Shown piece by piece: positions 47,801-60,782 of a stretch of 64,000 nt of DNA (position 1 is its first letter; every line of letters starts with the position of its first letter). The translations under genes and the position numbers were made by a program. Source of the stretch: Todiramphus chloris collaris (Eukaryota; Chordata; Aves; Coraciiformes; Alcedinidae); contig JANVCC010000011.1 in assembly GCA_025345505.1 (NCBI GenBank), forward strand, positions 3,729,849 to 3,793,848. Reading direction: 5' to 3'. A model generated the notes under the pieces. That model was given only the letters and a program-made list of their open reading frames with translations, was not told where the DNA came from and did no database searches.

Positions 47801-50800
47801 TAAACCTTGTTCAAGCTTCTACAGACAACCATGCATTAGTTACCAGCTGTACATAACTATTTAGTCAAAGCATCTATTTCAATGACAATTCCCCATCAAA
47901 GGGATAAATGGAAGTATTGTTGTGATGGATTCAACAAGTTGGCTCTGTAGATTTCTGTGTATCCGGAGGTTAGAAGTGTGTATCATTCAGAACATAACTC
48001 ATGCTTTCCCAAAGCTGACACAATCAAACCGGATTCCCAGGTCTTTTCTCTCATCTCATAAGCTCATGACATTTGCATTAACTCACAGCCTAGAAACAAG
48101 AGACTATTTGTCTTGATATCCAAATATAAATAAATAAATTATACATGTGTGTATATATATATAAATTTATGTGTTTATTTATAAAAACCACTATATATTC
48201 TTTTTAGGTCAAACCAAAATGCACTCTTTCTTTTCAAGTAATATATATTTCCTTTGAAAACAGCTTTCAGGGCAATAGAAAACATTTGATTTAACTAAAA
48301 AAAACCACAGTGTTTGTCTTAATGTTGTTCCTCCATTTCAAATACCATCACTATTTTGAAGTTTTTAATTTCTAAAAATGAATTCCATTTATAAACCAAA
48401 GAATCAAAAGACTTGTTATGAACATCAATCCTTGGAGCTTTTAAAGGTTTTTTTTTTCCTGTTTTTGCCTATGGTCATTTCCTCAAATTGTGAAACTTGT
48501 GAATATAGTCTCAGTCCCTCACAAATGATCTCTCGCTGTTCCCAGATCTCTCTCTAACCTCAAAAAAAAGCCACCTCTGTACCACCTGTTTATCTGCAAT
48601 TTTCTGCAGGGGAACAAAGATGAAAATTTCCATGACTGTTTCAGAGTGCAGACCATTTGATATCAGGCAGATGCATGATACATTGAGCATCATGCTTTGA
48701 GGTTTTTTTAATAAATAGCAATGAAATTTTACTCCCCAGCCCAACTGCTAAACTTGGTCTAGTTGTAATTAAATCCAACCTTTTGTTGTTAAAACAGGTC
48801 AGATTTCTAAACTACATCAGCTTTGTGGACTGATATTTCTGTTCAGTGACCAGATTTAGACAGGCAGGAACCACCTCTTCTCTTTGTCCTAAGGGACTAC
48901 TTTAGTTTCATACAAATACAGCCTGTGAAAGTAAAGGATAAAATAACCTTTTTGCCAGAAAAGGCTGGAGGAAGTCAATTCCCTTTTGTAAATAAAGGGT
49001 AAAGACCAGGTTATTTAGTTCTTTTGAGGAACAGTTTGCATCTGTTTCAGGTGCATCTGCTAGCAGAGAGAATTTTAAATACAAGCACTTTGTAACTTTG
49101 ACAGTGATATTAGTTATAAAATGCTGGAACACAAACACAACAATATATTGAAAAATCTGAAAGGAAATTGCAGTGATCAAGAATGAAAGAAAAATATTTT
49201 GTTATTGCAGATGTGTGTTTTCTTTGGCTATATATCCTGCTGAAACTGTCTTAGCTCAGTAGCCAGTGACCAATTGTTTGCATTTAAAGGAAAGCAATAA
49301 AGTATTCAAATAGTTAAGATAACATAATTCTTCTCTAAATGTAAACTACTTCACAGTAGAAATAATGAAGACTTTTCTTAAACAGAATGGTTGTCTGGGG
49401 AGGCAGTGGGGGTACAGGGCAATTGTTAAAGCTGAGACAGCATCACCTTGCAAATTTACTGCACATCATAAGCAGATAGAGGAGAAATTCAAATGGCTTT
49501 TTAGGTGAGCAGGTGAGATGTGACATTGACCAGACACATTAAAGATAGTTTACTAAAAGAGAGAGGATTGATATGACCTTCTCCTGACTCTCACTATCTA
49601 TTTTATAACAACAAGTTAGTGATTCTTTATGGCAATTGCCCCAGATTGGTTCAGGAGTATCCATGGCTCCAGAGAAACTTACTTGAAATGACCCCTCTTT
49701 CTGTGTAATCATTCACTGCATCTCAGAGTGGTCTAAGACTATGAGGTAGGCTATAGAATAAATATGATAGACGCTTCATCGCTTGGATCTTCATTACCAA
49801 GCAGACTTGATTTCTTGGGATACAGGTGAAGCAGAAATGAGAAGGTGAAGGAGATCAAGAGCTGACAGGCAAATGAAGGGGAAGCAGGGAGCCGAAACAA
49901 TAGTGGCAAATGGAGATATTTATGGTGACTCTATGGCCTCCTGCTTCAGAGGTCAGTTTTTTCTGTGTGTCTGGAAGGTGTCTTTGATGACTCACAGAGT
50001 CAGCCAGAGCTCGGAGCTGAGTCTGTCTGCACCTCCTCCTTAAACAGAGAGCCCCAAAAAACACTCAAAGGACTTGGCAAACCTAGAGCTAAGTTTTATG
50101 ATATAAAGGAGATCCTCAAACTTTGTAAAAAAGAGAAGCTGCAGCCCCACTTTTTTAGTAAAAAAGTTTGAAACAAATTCCCTCTCCATCCAGTCTCTCA
50201 TAAAAGAAGACCCTTCCCACTTTCCTTCTACAAACTTGAGCCTTCTTGTTCTTCCCATCACTCCAGCCCCTGCTTGTGTGTTTGTCTCATCGGCTCCCAC
50301 TGCTGGCAGCAGCCCATGTCCCTCTCCATTTACCCCACTGTGCTCTGTTGCTGTCATGGAAGAAACAACCTTGCTCCAGTCTGGAATGAAACATCCTCTT
50401 GTCCTGCTTCTCAACTACATTCAGTGAAAGAACATAATGGTGACCCCAGCGTCCTCTGCATCTGCTGCCTGGGCTGAAGGGATTCTTGGCAGGGTGATGA
50501 GCAGGGCATGCCTCCCTGTATAGCCACATGGAAGACATGACACATGACACCAACCCCTACAGAGCAGGGACTGGAATACAACTGGGATACGCTACACAGC
50601 AAACGTATCACCAGACACCTATATTCAGGTAACTAAATCCTCCCCTTCTGTTTACAATTAAGTAATATGAACACAGCGTTTTCTTTCCCTGCCTTTGCTC
50701 TATCCAGCTGTTTACAGTTGGATAAAAGGAGTTTCAGCCTGTGGACTTCATTTTCTTGGTCCTTTGTATATGTTTTTCTGCAGTATTAATGCATTTGAGA

Positions 50801-51058
50801 AACTGGTGTTGCAGAAATTTCGCAGACGTGTGACCATCATTATGTATTTTAATTTAACAGTTTGCAAGGCAGGAAGTATTTCTCCAGTTATATACTCTGT
50901 CTCCATACTTAGGATAGGCCAGTGATTTTTAAAGAATAAACTGTATATATTAAAAACAATGCTGGATTTTAGAAGACATCCATTACAAATGAAAGTGCTA
51001 TGGAGATATTAAGTACAAATAATTTACAAAAGCACAGAAAACCAAATAAGGATTAGAA

Positions 51059-51076
51059 TTTTTTTTTTTTTTTTTT
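51059..51076. repeat. T18 homopolymer
   Basis: Eighteen consecutive T bases in unique sequence. Confidence 0.9.
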
Positions 51077-52176
51077 ATGATGTCCTGCATCACCTCACAC
51101 AATGCCACAGAAGGAAAAGTTTGAAATTTTCATTTTCTGGCATAAGGTATTTGTCAGTGCTTCCTTTCCAAGACCAAGAAGTCTCTTACAAAGAGGAAAA
51201 TGTCTATTGGTACTGAATTATGCGAGATAATTTGGTAGTTTGACCAAATGTAGATACAAATTAAGATCATCATAAAAGATTTTAATCCCTTCCCATCCAT
51301 GGTAAAAACCATTCATGAGCATATTCAAAGCTTTCATTGTTTTGAGTATGTCCCAGTCAGAAGGAATTGATAAATTCATTTTTACTAAGCTAGATTTCCT
51401 ATCTGCCACAGGCCACAATATGTCACCTAATGCACTTCTAGATTGATTTTATGGTCAGTCATTGAGTAATAAGTTCTTCGGAGCAAATATGATCTAAATA
51501 CAAGCCATTGCATATGGGGAGGGGAGGACAATTTTATCTTCCTCATCCCTAAGTAAGGACCAAATCATGTGACAATAGTCTTGCAACACTGCAAACACTA
51601 TAAAACTTATAAGGATAGAATTTTCTTGTTTAACTCCCACTCTTAAAGGAAGGTAATCCCTGAAGATGCTCTGAAAACCTACATTTCTCTGCACACGTAT
51701 AAGTATGTATATGAAAAACCTCAAATGCTTCTCTCAGAACTTTGCAAATGAACAGTCAGCCATAAGAGAAGGACAGAAGTAAGAGTCAACTTTATATGAC
51801 GCATAAAGTTTGACTGCAAGTTGTCTGTATGGTGGTCGTACAAATCCTCAAATTTTTTTTTTTTTTTCAATCCTCTCCTCAAAGGAAAAGACTCCATCAA
51901 CAATACCATTACATGAATGAACTGTGTAAAATAATTGGAAAGACACTAGTTCATTTCATATTCCTGTGGTGTGCTCCAAGCTCTGAAACATCTCAGAGGT
52001 GGACAGAGGGCCTGTAGCAGCCCAGGGTTCAAGGCTTGTATATAAATATTGAGATTATCATATCTTAGAGTTTCTTCTTTCTATCCTCTATAAATATGTG
52101 CTTCTCATCATTCAATTAGTAAATGTTCTTCTTGATAAGGTTGCTGTTACAGTGCTGTATCGGAAAGAGAGGAAAG

Positions 52177-52266
52177 GTGATCCTGCTCTGGCAGGGAGGT
52201 TGGACTAGATGATCTTTTGAGGTCCCTTCCAACCCCTAATATTCTCTGATTCTGTGGTTCTGTGAA
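52177..52266 (+). mobile_element. CR1 LINE 3'-tail fragment
   Basis: Only the 3' UTR is present: 'gtgatcctgctctggcaggg' followed by 'aggttggactagatgatctt', 'ttgaggtcccttccaacccc' and degenerate octamers 'ctctgattctgtggttctgt'. The same tail form ends the large CR1 at 21.6 kb, so both are of one subfamily. The insertion is extremely 5'-truncated (about 90 bp). Confidence 0.9.
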
Positions 52267-52373
52267 AGGATTCAATTGCCTACATACTGAATTGGTGCTT
52301 CAGACATTCCAGGATATCCAAAACATCACTGTGGAGATGGTGGGTATGATTGGTCATCTTTTAGAACAACAAC

Positions 52374-52399
52374 TCAAGACTATCGAAGGATAGTCTTGA
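52374..52399. repeat. Perfect 11-bp hairpin with GAAG loop, followed by 11-bp tandem units
   Basis: tcaagactatc (52374-52384) pairs exactly with gatagtcttga (52389-52399) across a four-base GAAG loop. Directly after it, three imperfect 11-base units of the form gatatygaagg run to about 52430 (starting at 52398, 52409 and 52420). The loop sequence and the unit share 'tatcgaagg', so the hairpin and the tandem units may derive from one duplication event. Confidence 0.7.
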
Positions 52400-53734
52400 T
52401 ATCGAAGGGATATTGAAGGGATATCAAAGGAAATTTTCAATAATACTAGACAAATAACTTTAAGGAACTGATTTTCATCCTGTAGGACATGGATAAGAAA
52501 TGTGCAAAATGCTGCCTCAAATGCTGAACTAGCTTTGGCTAGCTGCAAAGCTCTTTAGCACGAGCAGTAACTGAAATATTTTGATACTGAAAAGATGTTT
52601 GGGGGTTTGGTTTGGTTAGTTTTGTTGGTTTTTTTGGTGTTTGTTTGATTGGTTGGTTGGTTTCTCTTTATTGACAATAATCACGCCTGGAAAATGTAGG
52701 CTGAAATATATTCTTCATGGAAAGAGACACTCTCCTTCAGGGGAGTCAGCACTGTTAAGATTTACTTTGTCCTCTGAAGGGAGTCAAGGGCAACAATATT
52801 GTCAAATTAAAAGCAACAGACAATCCCAACAGTAAAGTTGTGTGAATTCAAGACCTAATGTTTCACCAAATTTCACTAAAAAAATAGGATTTATCTAGCA
52901 AGCTAAAGTTTGCATTTCTTCTTCTCAAAGTGAAGAATTTTGAGAGAGAAAGGATAATATTACTGCAGGACTGGAGGACTTCATTCATTGTTGCTTTTGT
53001 TCATTTCAGACAAGGTTGTTGTCTTTGTTTCAACTGAAGGAATTAGTTTTGGCCACTCTCTCCTTCCTCCATTCTTTGAATGTACCCTGGGAATACATCA
53101 GTAATTCACAGATCTCCCAAGCAGGTATTTTTTTTCTGAAACACAGTAGAGTAGGGGGACAGGAGTGCTTCACTGATATTAAAAAGCAAGTCTAAGAAAA
53201 TTGATTAAATGGCTAACTAGAACTTTTCTAAAATTGGTGGTAACTACATGATGTGCCTGGTAAATTGTAAGACACATACAGTGCCTGAGCACAATGTTCC
53301 CACTTAGGCACAGCAGTGAGCCTTTAATTGATAGATTGTACATAGATATATTAAAGATATTGTTGTTATTGTTCTTAAAAAGTCTTTATGAAATTGTGCT
53401 CTGTGAGTCTATAAGTCCAAGTATAATTAAATAGTTTAGACAGAAAACTCATCTTCAGTTCACAACTCAGTTAACTGTATTTTGGTAATGGAACAACACA
53501 ATCAAAGAGCACCTTTCTACACTTCTCCATTCTATTTGTTTTTGACTACCAACCAAAAGTTCTGACAGTCCAGGAAGTTCAGTTTTATTTTTCCCGTTCT
53601 AATTCTTTTTCCCAGTGTTAAATCTGAAAAAGGTATGAGCTTAAAAGGAACTACTAATCTTGTGACAATAAAGTATAACGTACTGCATACAAAAGCTACT
53701 CAGAACAGGCATGTTATCTGGCACAGTTACCAAG

Positions 53735-53838
53735 GGCTTCTTTTTTTGTTTTTTTGGGTTGTTTTTTTTTGTGTGTGTGCATATTTGTTTTGTTTGGGGT
53801 ATTTTTGTGTGGTTTTGCTGTTGTTGTTGTTGTTTTTG

Positions 53839-53886
<48 letters not shown>
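53735..53886. repeat. T/G-rich tract ending in a T47 homopolymer
   Basis: A zone of T runs broken by G, a short TTG repeat at about 53818-53834, and then 47 uninterrupted T (53840-53886). The poly-Phe and poly-Lys frames over it are artefacts. Confidence 0.95.
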
Positions 53887-53889
<3 letters not shown>

Positions 53890-54190
53890 GCTATTTAGCA
53901 CCTAGGAAGACCAAGCAACTTATTACATAGTTTTGGATCAAGTGTGTAACAGGGATCAAGCCTGTATACGAGACTAAGAAGCAATGTGTTCAGAATTCCC
54001 AAACAGTTCTTTTTTGAATAAAATATCCATTCAGTCTTTGTTTGCCAATATACAGAATGGCCAAAGTATCAATATTACAGTAGAATTACTGCATAGGCAC
54101 TGTGCAGTTGACCTGTATACATACAGCAAATCCATTGTTACCTTGTTATGTCAGATGGGATTTTCCCAGTTTTCCCAGATGCAAAATACA

Positions 54191-54465
54191 GAATTATAGA
54201 ATCATAGAATAGTTTCGGCTGGAAGAGACCTTCAAGCTCATGAAGTCCAACCTTATTCCTAGCCCTATCAAAAGCCACTAAACCATGTCCCTAAGCACAA
54301 CATCTAACCGTCTCTGAAATACTTCCAGGGATGGTGACTCCACCACCTCCCTGGGCAGGCCATTCCCATGCCTGACAACTCTTTCTGTAAAGAAATGCTT
54401 CTTAATATCTATCCTAAATCTCCCCTGGTTCAACTTTAGGCCATTTCGTCTTGTTCTATCACTTA
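54191..54465 (-). mobile_element. CR1 LINE 3' fragment
   Basis: The minus-strand CR1 tail starts at 54191 with the degenerate octamer repeat (gaattatagaatcatagaat). It is followed by 'agccctatcaaaagccacta', 'catgtccctaagcacaacat' and the ORF2 C-terminal codons. On the minus strand the frame 54469-54278 reads '[20 protein letters not shown]' and ends 'DVVLRDMV', the normal CR1 ORF2 terminus with only a few changes. It is 5'-truncated at about 54465. Confidence 0.92.
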
Positions 54466-57400
54466 TCATTATGATCCTTTGTGTGATCTACAGATATAAT
54501 GTACAGATTTAACATATACTGTTACTTAAGGACATACCTTCTGAAGCACAGTGCAAGCGGCAACCATTGCCTATTGCATGACCTTTCAATTTGTGGGCAG
54601 AACAGTAGCATGTGAAGGTTAGAAAGTACTATCACCATCAGTTTGGTGGTAGTTTTGATACAGGACCACTAAGAAATTAATAATAGTGGTAAGCAATTTC
54701 ATTTTAGTCAGTACTTAGCAACAGATCACCTGTGCTAAGCAAAGTTTGAATAAATGACACTGCAGCATGAGATGTTTTTTAGTCTGTCCTAACGTCCGTC
54801 CTGATTAGAGACTGGAAGTGTTTCCTTGTTGTTATTTTTGTTCCCACTGCAGAAATACTAAATGCCCGTCTGTAACTTTCCCACAGTATAAACTCACTTA
54901 ATTACTCCTGAATAAAAAAATCACTATCCTTGGAGCTTAATGAGATATTTTACAGACCACAAACACAGCATGTTCATTTTTATAAGGAAGATAGAAAGCA
55001 TTGTAAAAAACATATAAAATTGGACTTCTGTCTGAAGTTTAAACTGTTGATACTGAACAGTTTAGTTTGGGTGCTTGAAGATCAAAGGCTGAGACAGCTG
55101 TCCTCTGTCTATCCATCTGGAGTACTTCTGCACCTTAACTGGACACCAAAACTCCTTTTTCTGGTTTTTTTTTTTTTTTTGGTCACCGGAGAGAGATATT
55201 TCTATGCTGTGACCTTTTTTGGATATCTGTGATGAAATGAAGTGAACCCTTGGAGTCTAGCAATGTTGTGAAATGAGACTAATGTGATCAGTGCCAATGC
55301 AGACACCAACACTCTGTGTGTCTGCATTAATCATGTGAATTCTTCCCTTTGCAATAATTTAATTTGCTGGTGGCTCTATTCCTAAATCTGCTGTGAGGTC
55401 TCTAGTGTCCCAGTTGACCTGAGACTACCATAACAACAAGATTTGTATGGTGATAAAGAGAACCAGGTCTTTTCTTATTTCTACTTCCTGACCATTTAGT
55501 GTCAGAATTGTGCTCTCAGTTTTTCACCTTTGTTTTATTTGCCCTAGTGTTCTCAGAAGCAGGGACTGTCCTTCCTATTGTGATCATCTGACAACAAAAT
55601 TAGAGCTAAAGATTTTAAAAATGCATTTCATAAAGTAATTAATTTTTTTTTTTTTTTTTTAATTTCACTTTCCTATGGGTAAAGCTCTGGACTCAGAGTC
55701 AGGAAATGTAGATTTGTGTATCTCAGGCTTCCTTTTGCCCACATTGTATTTCAGCACAGGAAATGTGCCAGATTCACTCAGTTCTGCAATAAGCACTTGA
55801 GAAACAAAAATCAAAAACAGAAGCTTGGAGGAAATGCAGCTTGATACGGCAATTTGTATAGGAACAGATCATAGAATTGATGCTCACACCCCTTCTAAAT
55901 GGTCAGAGCCATTGATATAAGTTGTCCCAAGAATGTTAGTGATGGTAGAATGCTTTTCAATTAGTTTTGTTCTGATTTATAAAATATATGGCTTAAAAAT
56001 TTTAATTGAAACTTAACTTCTTGTATAAATTTCTGGAAAGCAAAAATCAGGGAAAAAAAAAAAGACTATTTTAAGGGGTTACACAGAAAAAATAAAACTC
56101 CTGTCTTCCTCAAATTGCAAACTTTTTATTGAAAACTGGAAATTTTCTGTGTTTAGATCTGTGTTTTAATCTCAAAATGGCTTTTAGCAATTTTGCTCTT
56201 TATATACAGACTGGAATTTTCAATGCAAACAGCTCTCACTACATCTGTTCTTAACATTTTTGGGCATGGTTTTTCATGGTACCAAAGAGAACTGTCACTT
56301 CAGGAAGGCTCAGGGCTCATCTTTACTGCAAAAATCATGAAATCTTATCCAAATTACATAATTACGTGGATGTAAACTGATTTAAAGTAAGATAGATTAT
56401 ATCCACGTTTATTTCCTAATAACATGTGTTTACATTGCTTCGTTAAACCATTAAAAATTAATTTGAAATTAATTTCCTCTGATCTCCTGTGCAAACAAAT
56501 TCTTACAGAAAGAGGTGATTGCTCCTCTTTGGGTTGGCATGTATCTAATCTATCTGCCTAGATATTTAACATGCACTCATTTGTGACAGATTAAAAACTT
56601 AAAAGCTACACAGAGAAAAGCAGTGAAGATATGAGTTTTATCTGCCTGTGTTCTTTCATGAAAGTAATACCCTATTGCTTGTCACAGTACAGTAAGTACT
56701 TTCCAAGTCCTGTGGAGAGGCAGCATGGTCATGGGTCACCTTTGCCCATGCTCTAAGCTACAAAGCATGTAAAGGTCATTTAGAGGAACTGGCCCAGAGT
56801 CTGCCCTATGGTAAGCTTGCTCAGACATTTTTACTATTTTCAGTAAGGTCAGAACAGATTCTAGCTTTGACACAGTTTACTTTCCCATAGAAAATGGGTG
56901 GAGGCTGTTTATCCCTGTCTGAACTTAATAATAGATTCACTATATTTATCTGAATTTAGAGTCATATACTTTTTAGTCTGTCTGTAAATAAGCAGTGCAT
57001 GTTTGCCTCTGAACTCAATGTGCTTTAAAACACACACAAGAGGAAGGATTTAAGCAAGGGAGAACTGCAGCTAAATGTCACAGGCAAAGCAGAGTTGCTT
57101 GGAGACTGGGAAGGAGGACAAGGAATCTGAACAGGTGTGAATTACAGCCATAGGCATGGTGAAAGAGAAGGCAGAAGGCCAACGGAGTGGGAAATAGAAG
57201 AGCTGAAGTGAGAGATGGTGAATATCTGTACAACCACACTGGAATTTTAAAGAAGGGACAGACAAGTCTGAACAATGGCTTGGGCTTGTACATTTGATAT
57301 GAAGGTCAATTCTAAAAAAAGTCAAATGAAAGTTTGTTTGTATTTTTTTTTTCCAATGAAATCCTTTCTTCCTTCCTTCCTTGGACTCAACCTTTATTAA

Positions 57401-58947
57401 AATCACAGAGCTGCATATAAGCAGTGGAAAACCTCTAGCTCTGCTATGCCCTATGACCTCTCCTTTACCCAACAGTAATTAAAGGTAGTCACTGGAGGTG
57501 ATACCAGAAACAACATTGCTTACTGTTGCATCTGTATACATATAATAATATATTGCATTTACCAGAAGAGACATCTGCCTGTGGAAGACATGGCACTGTT
57601 TCCCTGTTCCTCTGGATAGCCATGCTTCACAACCTGTGAGACTAACACAGCAGTTCACAGAAGGTGGTGCAAGCAATATTTTAGCTACTCATCTTGTATT
57701 TTATGAATGGAGGATGATTGCATTGTTAAACTGCCTTCTGTGTTGTTACTTCTTCTTCCTGAATGGAAAGTCAGGCCTGGTGCTTCTGAGGGCAAGGAGC
57801 AAGAACCTTTGTTGTCATAATAGGTTATGTACTTTCCTCACTGCCAAAAAGAATGAAATAATCAATTGATTGCTTTTCTAGGATTGCCTCTGCAAAGACG
57901 TATGTAAGTGTTGATTTGGAGCACCCCAGGGCAGAACAAGTTATGTCATCATCAGGATACTGGAGGTCCTTGTGTCTATGGCACCAGTAACTGGGGTGAG
58001 CACAAGTATGTATGGCAGTGTGTCATCACCAGCAAATGTCAAGCCAGACTAGCTGATGTGTAGGGTGAAGTGTTTGAGAGTCAGTGTTGGGGAGGGTGTA
58101 AGCAGGAGTGAGACAGCTGTAGGACTTGGCTACTGGAGGGACAGAGTGTGGGTGCTAACTGATGGAGAGACTGTAGGATTTGGGAGCTGACTGAGGTAAC
58201 AGTGTATGTGTATGTGTGTCTAAAGGGGGCAAGTGGGACACTGGTGATCCACGGGTGAATACCAGGCAGACTGAGTCCGCTTACTAAGGGATACATGTTG
58301 TACATATCTATACCTGAACATTTTTTCCAACTGATAGTATTTACTCCTGCTACAGAACAGAATGAGCCCATTGGTGCTATTTGTGTTCATGTGAATGCTG
58401 AGTTTGCTTGACTGTGTTGTTTCATATGGCCAGGTATGTGCCTGTTAGGAACACACGTTCAGAGTTGCTCCTAGCTGACCTGGAAACATGGAGATGCAGC
58501 TGCCTCACCTCTGTTGGTCTAGCCATTTCAGCAACCCCTGACAGTATGCATGCAGAGTTGGGTGAAACAGGCCATCCAGGGTGTACTTTTGAGGTGCTCC
58601 TCCTTTGTGACGGACAGTCAATTCTCAAAGGCAGAATGAGTCTACTGTATTTTCTATGTCTTTGACAGAAGGAGTTATGATGAGATGTCTCTCCCTCCCT
58701 AAAGATGTGCCCTTGCAGTCAGCAGAGCAGAGAGGGAACACTAAATATTTTTCAAGAAACTATCTTGGACACCACATTCAGTTGTCCTCAGACTTCTATC
58801 CATTTGCAGAACATCTGAAGATTTTTTGCCCTTCATTGGTATTGATGAGTCCCAGTTCCCTTTGTTTACTTTTTTCCACATAATCTCCAAAGGACCTTCC
58901 TCACTCTGGATCAGCTCAGATCTACTGCTTATGGTCCAGTCTCCTTT
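54466..58947. other. Non-coding stretch, no gene recognised
   Basis: A T18 run lies at 55643-55660. The 133-codon minus frame at 57071-57472 and its neighbours lack domains. The block at about 57900-58660 is more GC-balanced than average and gives frames on both strands without a clear protein. I could not assign it to a known repeat. Confidence 0.5.
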
Positions 58948-59737
58948 ATCATAGAATCACAGAATGCATTGGGTTGAAAGGGGCCTTTAAATGTCATCTA
59001 GTCCAACTCCTCTGCAGTGAACAGGGGCAACCTTAATTAGATCAGGTTTCTCAGAGCCCCATCAAGCCTGATCTTGAATGTCTCCAAGGATAGTGCCTCC
59101 ACCAGATCCCTGGTTAATCTGTTCCAGTGTTCCACCACCCTCATAGTAAAGAAAGAACTTCTTCCTAATGTCTAATATAAATCTACCCCTCTCTAGTATA
59201 AAACCATTGTTTCTTGTCCTATATCTACATGTCCTTTTAAACAGTCCCTCCACAGTTTTCCTGTAGGCCTCCTTCAGGTATTGGAAGGCCACTATAAGGT
59301 CTCCCTGGAACCTTCTCTTCTCCAGGCTGAACAACCCCAACTCTCTCAGGCTGTCTTCACAGGAGAGGGGTTCCAGCCCTCTGATCATTTTTGTGGCCCT
59401 CCTCTGGACCTGCTCCATCGGGTCCATGTTCTTGCGTTGAAGTTTCCAGAGCTGAACACAGTACTCTAAGTGAGGTCTCATCAGAGCAGAGTAGCAGAAT
59501 CACCTCCCTCTATCTCCTGGCCACACTTCTTTGGATGCAGTCCAGGACACAATTGGCCTTCTGGGCTGCATTGTTGGCTCATGTCCAGCTTTTCATCCAC
59601 CAGTACCCTCAAGTCTTTTTCCACAGGGCTTCTCTTTATCACATCATCCCCCAGACTGTATTGATAATGAGGATTGTCCTACCTCAGGTGCAGGACCCTG
59701 CACTTGGTCTTGCTGAACCTTCATTAACCCCCATCCA
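58948..59737 (-). mobile_element. CR1 LINE 3' fragment, about 0.79 kb
   Basis: A minus-strand CR1 from its tail at 58948 (atcatagaatcacagaatgc) to a 5' truncation near 59737, within ORF2 upstream of the 'LVDeKlDMSqQ' segment. The tail form ('ttgggttgaaaggggccttt' then 'catctagtccaactcctctg') groups it with the element at 12.05 kb. Small indels break the frame. The A-rich tract at 59871-59930 beyond its 5' end is separate. Confidence 0.93.
59062..59737 (-). pseudogene. CR1 ORF2 C-terminal remnant
   Basis: The minus-strand frame from 59481 to 59062 (139 codons) starts 'MRPHLEYCVQLW' and continues with 'QVQRRATKMIRGLEPLSCED', '[20 protein letters not shown]' and '[11 protein letters not shown]'. 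It then shifts frame, so the expected 'VVEHWNRLP' region is garbled. The part towards 59737 is broken by indels. This is the non-catalytic C-terminal region of the CR1 endonuclease-reverse transcriptase and it is not functional. Confidence 0.9.
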
Positions 59738-59870
59738 GAAATGTAAAAAACATTTTTGGAACCCTAACTACACAGCCTCTTTGGCTGATGGGAAACCTCC
59801 AATATCTTCCACAAAGCTCTGCTTTCTTGTAAATCCCATGTGAAGCTCTTTGTAATTTAGCCTCCTGAGG

Positions 59871-59930
59871 AAAAAAAAAAAACAAAAAACAAAAAACAAA
59901 CAAACCAAAGCAAAAACAAAAAAAAAACCC
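59871..59930. repeat. A-rich (AAAAAC)n-like tract
   Basis: A12 followed by A-runs separated by single C over about 60 bases. Low complexity, with no coding meaning. Confidence 0.85.
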
Positions 59931-60782
59931 CACAAAAACCCCTCAGGAAAGTGGCCATTGCTTATCAGACTGACCAAGAAAAAAACGTTTCCTTGTGTAG
60001 TCCTGTCTCTTTGCATGAGACTGTTTTCTCTTGCCTTACACTTTACATACAAGCTCTCAGAGACAGAGACTGTCATTTTAATCTATATTTTTCTGTGCTT
60101 AGAAAAATTGTTCATGACGAGGCCTCTAGGCTTTACAGTAATATAAACAGCAGTAACAAAATAAATGCGATGGCTGTTCCTAAGGCGTGGCTTGAAAAAT
60201 ACTACCTGGTCACTTCAGTTGTCTGGACATTTGTTCATTCAAGGTCAAAGAGGTGAAATAGGAGAGCTTTCTCAGTAAAATCTTTCAGCCTTTCCAAACC
60301 CAAGTAATTTCTGCAACTTCTTATTATTACTTGTCACATTACAGTTCCGCACAGTTAAAAAATATCGTAGAAGCTACAGTTATTATAGTTATTAACATTT
60401 TATGGCCCTGTTATTCATACCTTAAGCTCCTTAAAATGAAGTGGTGCATTTTAAGAGAGCAGCATGTATTTAATTGATTCCACTGTAAAAAGGTTGCCCT
60501 ACTTCAGTGGTTTCCAATCTTTTTTCCTTGTGTTTTGCTTCTATTAATGATGACAATATCAATTCTATCTCTTTAAGAGAAGTGATCCAAAGCTTTCCAA
60601 ATTTATTTGCTGTGCTGTATATCTGTGCTTGGTTTAAACATTTTTCCCTCTTTCATAATTAAGCACTGTGGAAAGATTTGCAGTATTTTGACCTACCTAT
60701 TCATGCACATATCTACCTCCACTTTCTAGTATATTGTCATGGATTCATTGTGAGTATATTAATTTTTACTTATATACATTTG

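Larger units (their letters stand above)
46979..52176. other. Non-coding stretch, no gene recognised
   Basis: No supported gene. An imperfect tandem repeat lies at 47752-47800, an AT-rich tract at 48118-48185, and a T18 run at 51059-51076. The more GC-balanced block 50170-50560 gives several overlapping frames on both strands (up to 124 codons), but none has a domain or a consistent strand. Confidence 0.5.
52267..54190. other. Non-coding stretch with a hairpin and a long T run
   Basis: No gene was recognised. It contains the hairpin at 52374-52399, a T/G-rich tract at 52598-52664 and the T47 run at 53840-53886, all listed separately or noted here. Confidence 0.5.

Noticed and set aside
53635..53905. 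Frames across the T47 run
   Set aside because: They are homopolymer and TTG-repeat artefacts.
59281..59843. Plus frames of 61-150 codons over the CR1 at 58.95 kb
   Set aside because: They are antisense readings of the CR1 ORF2 remnant.
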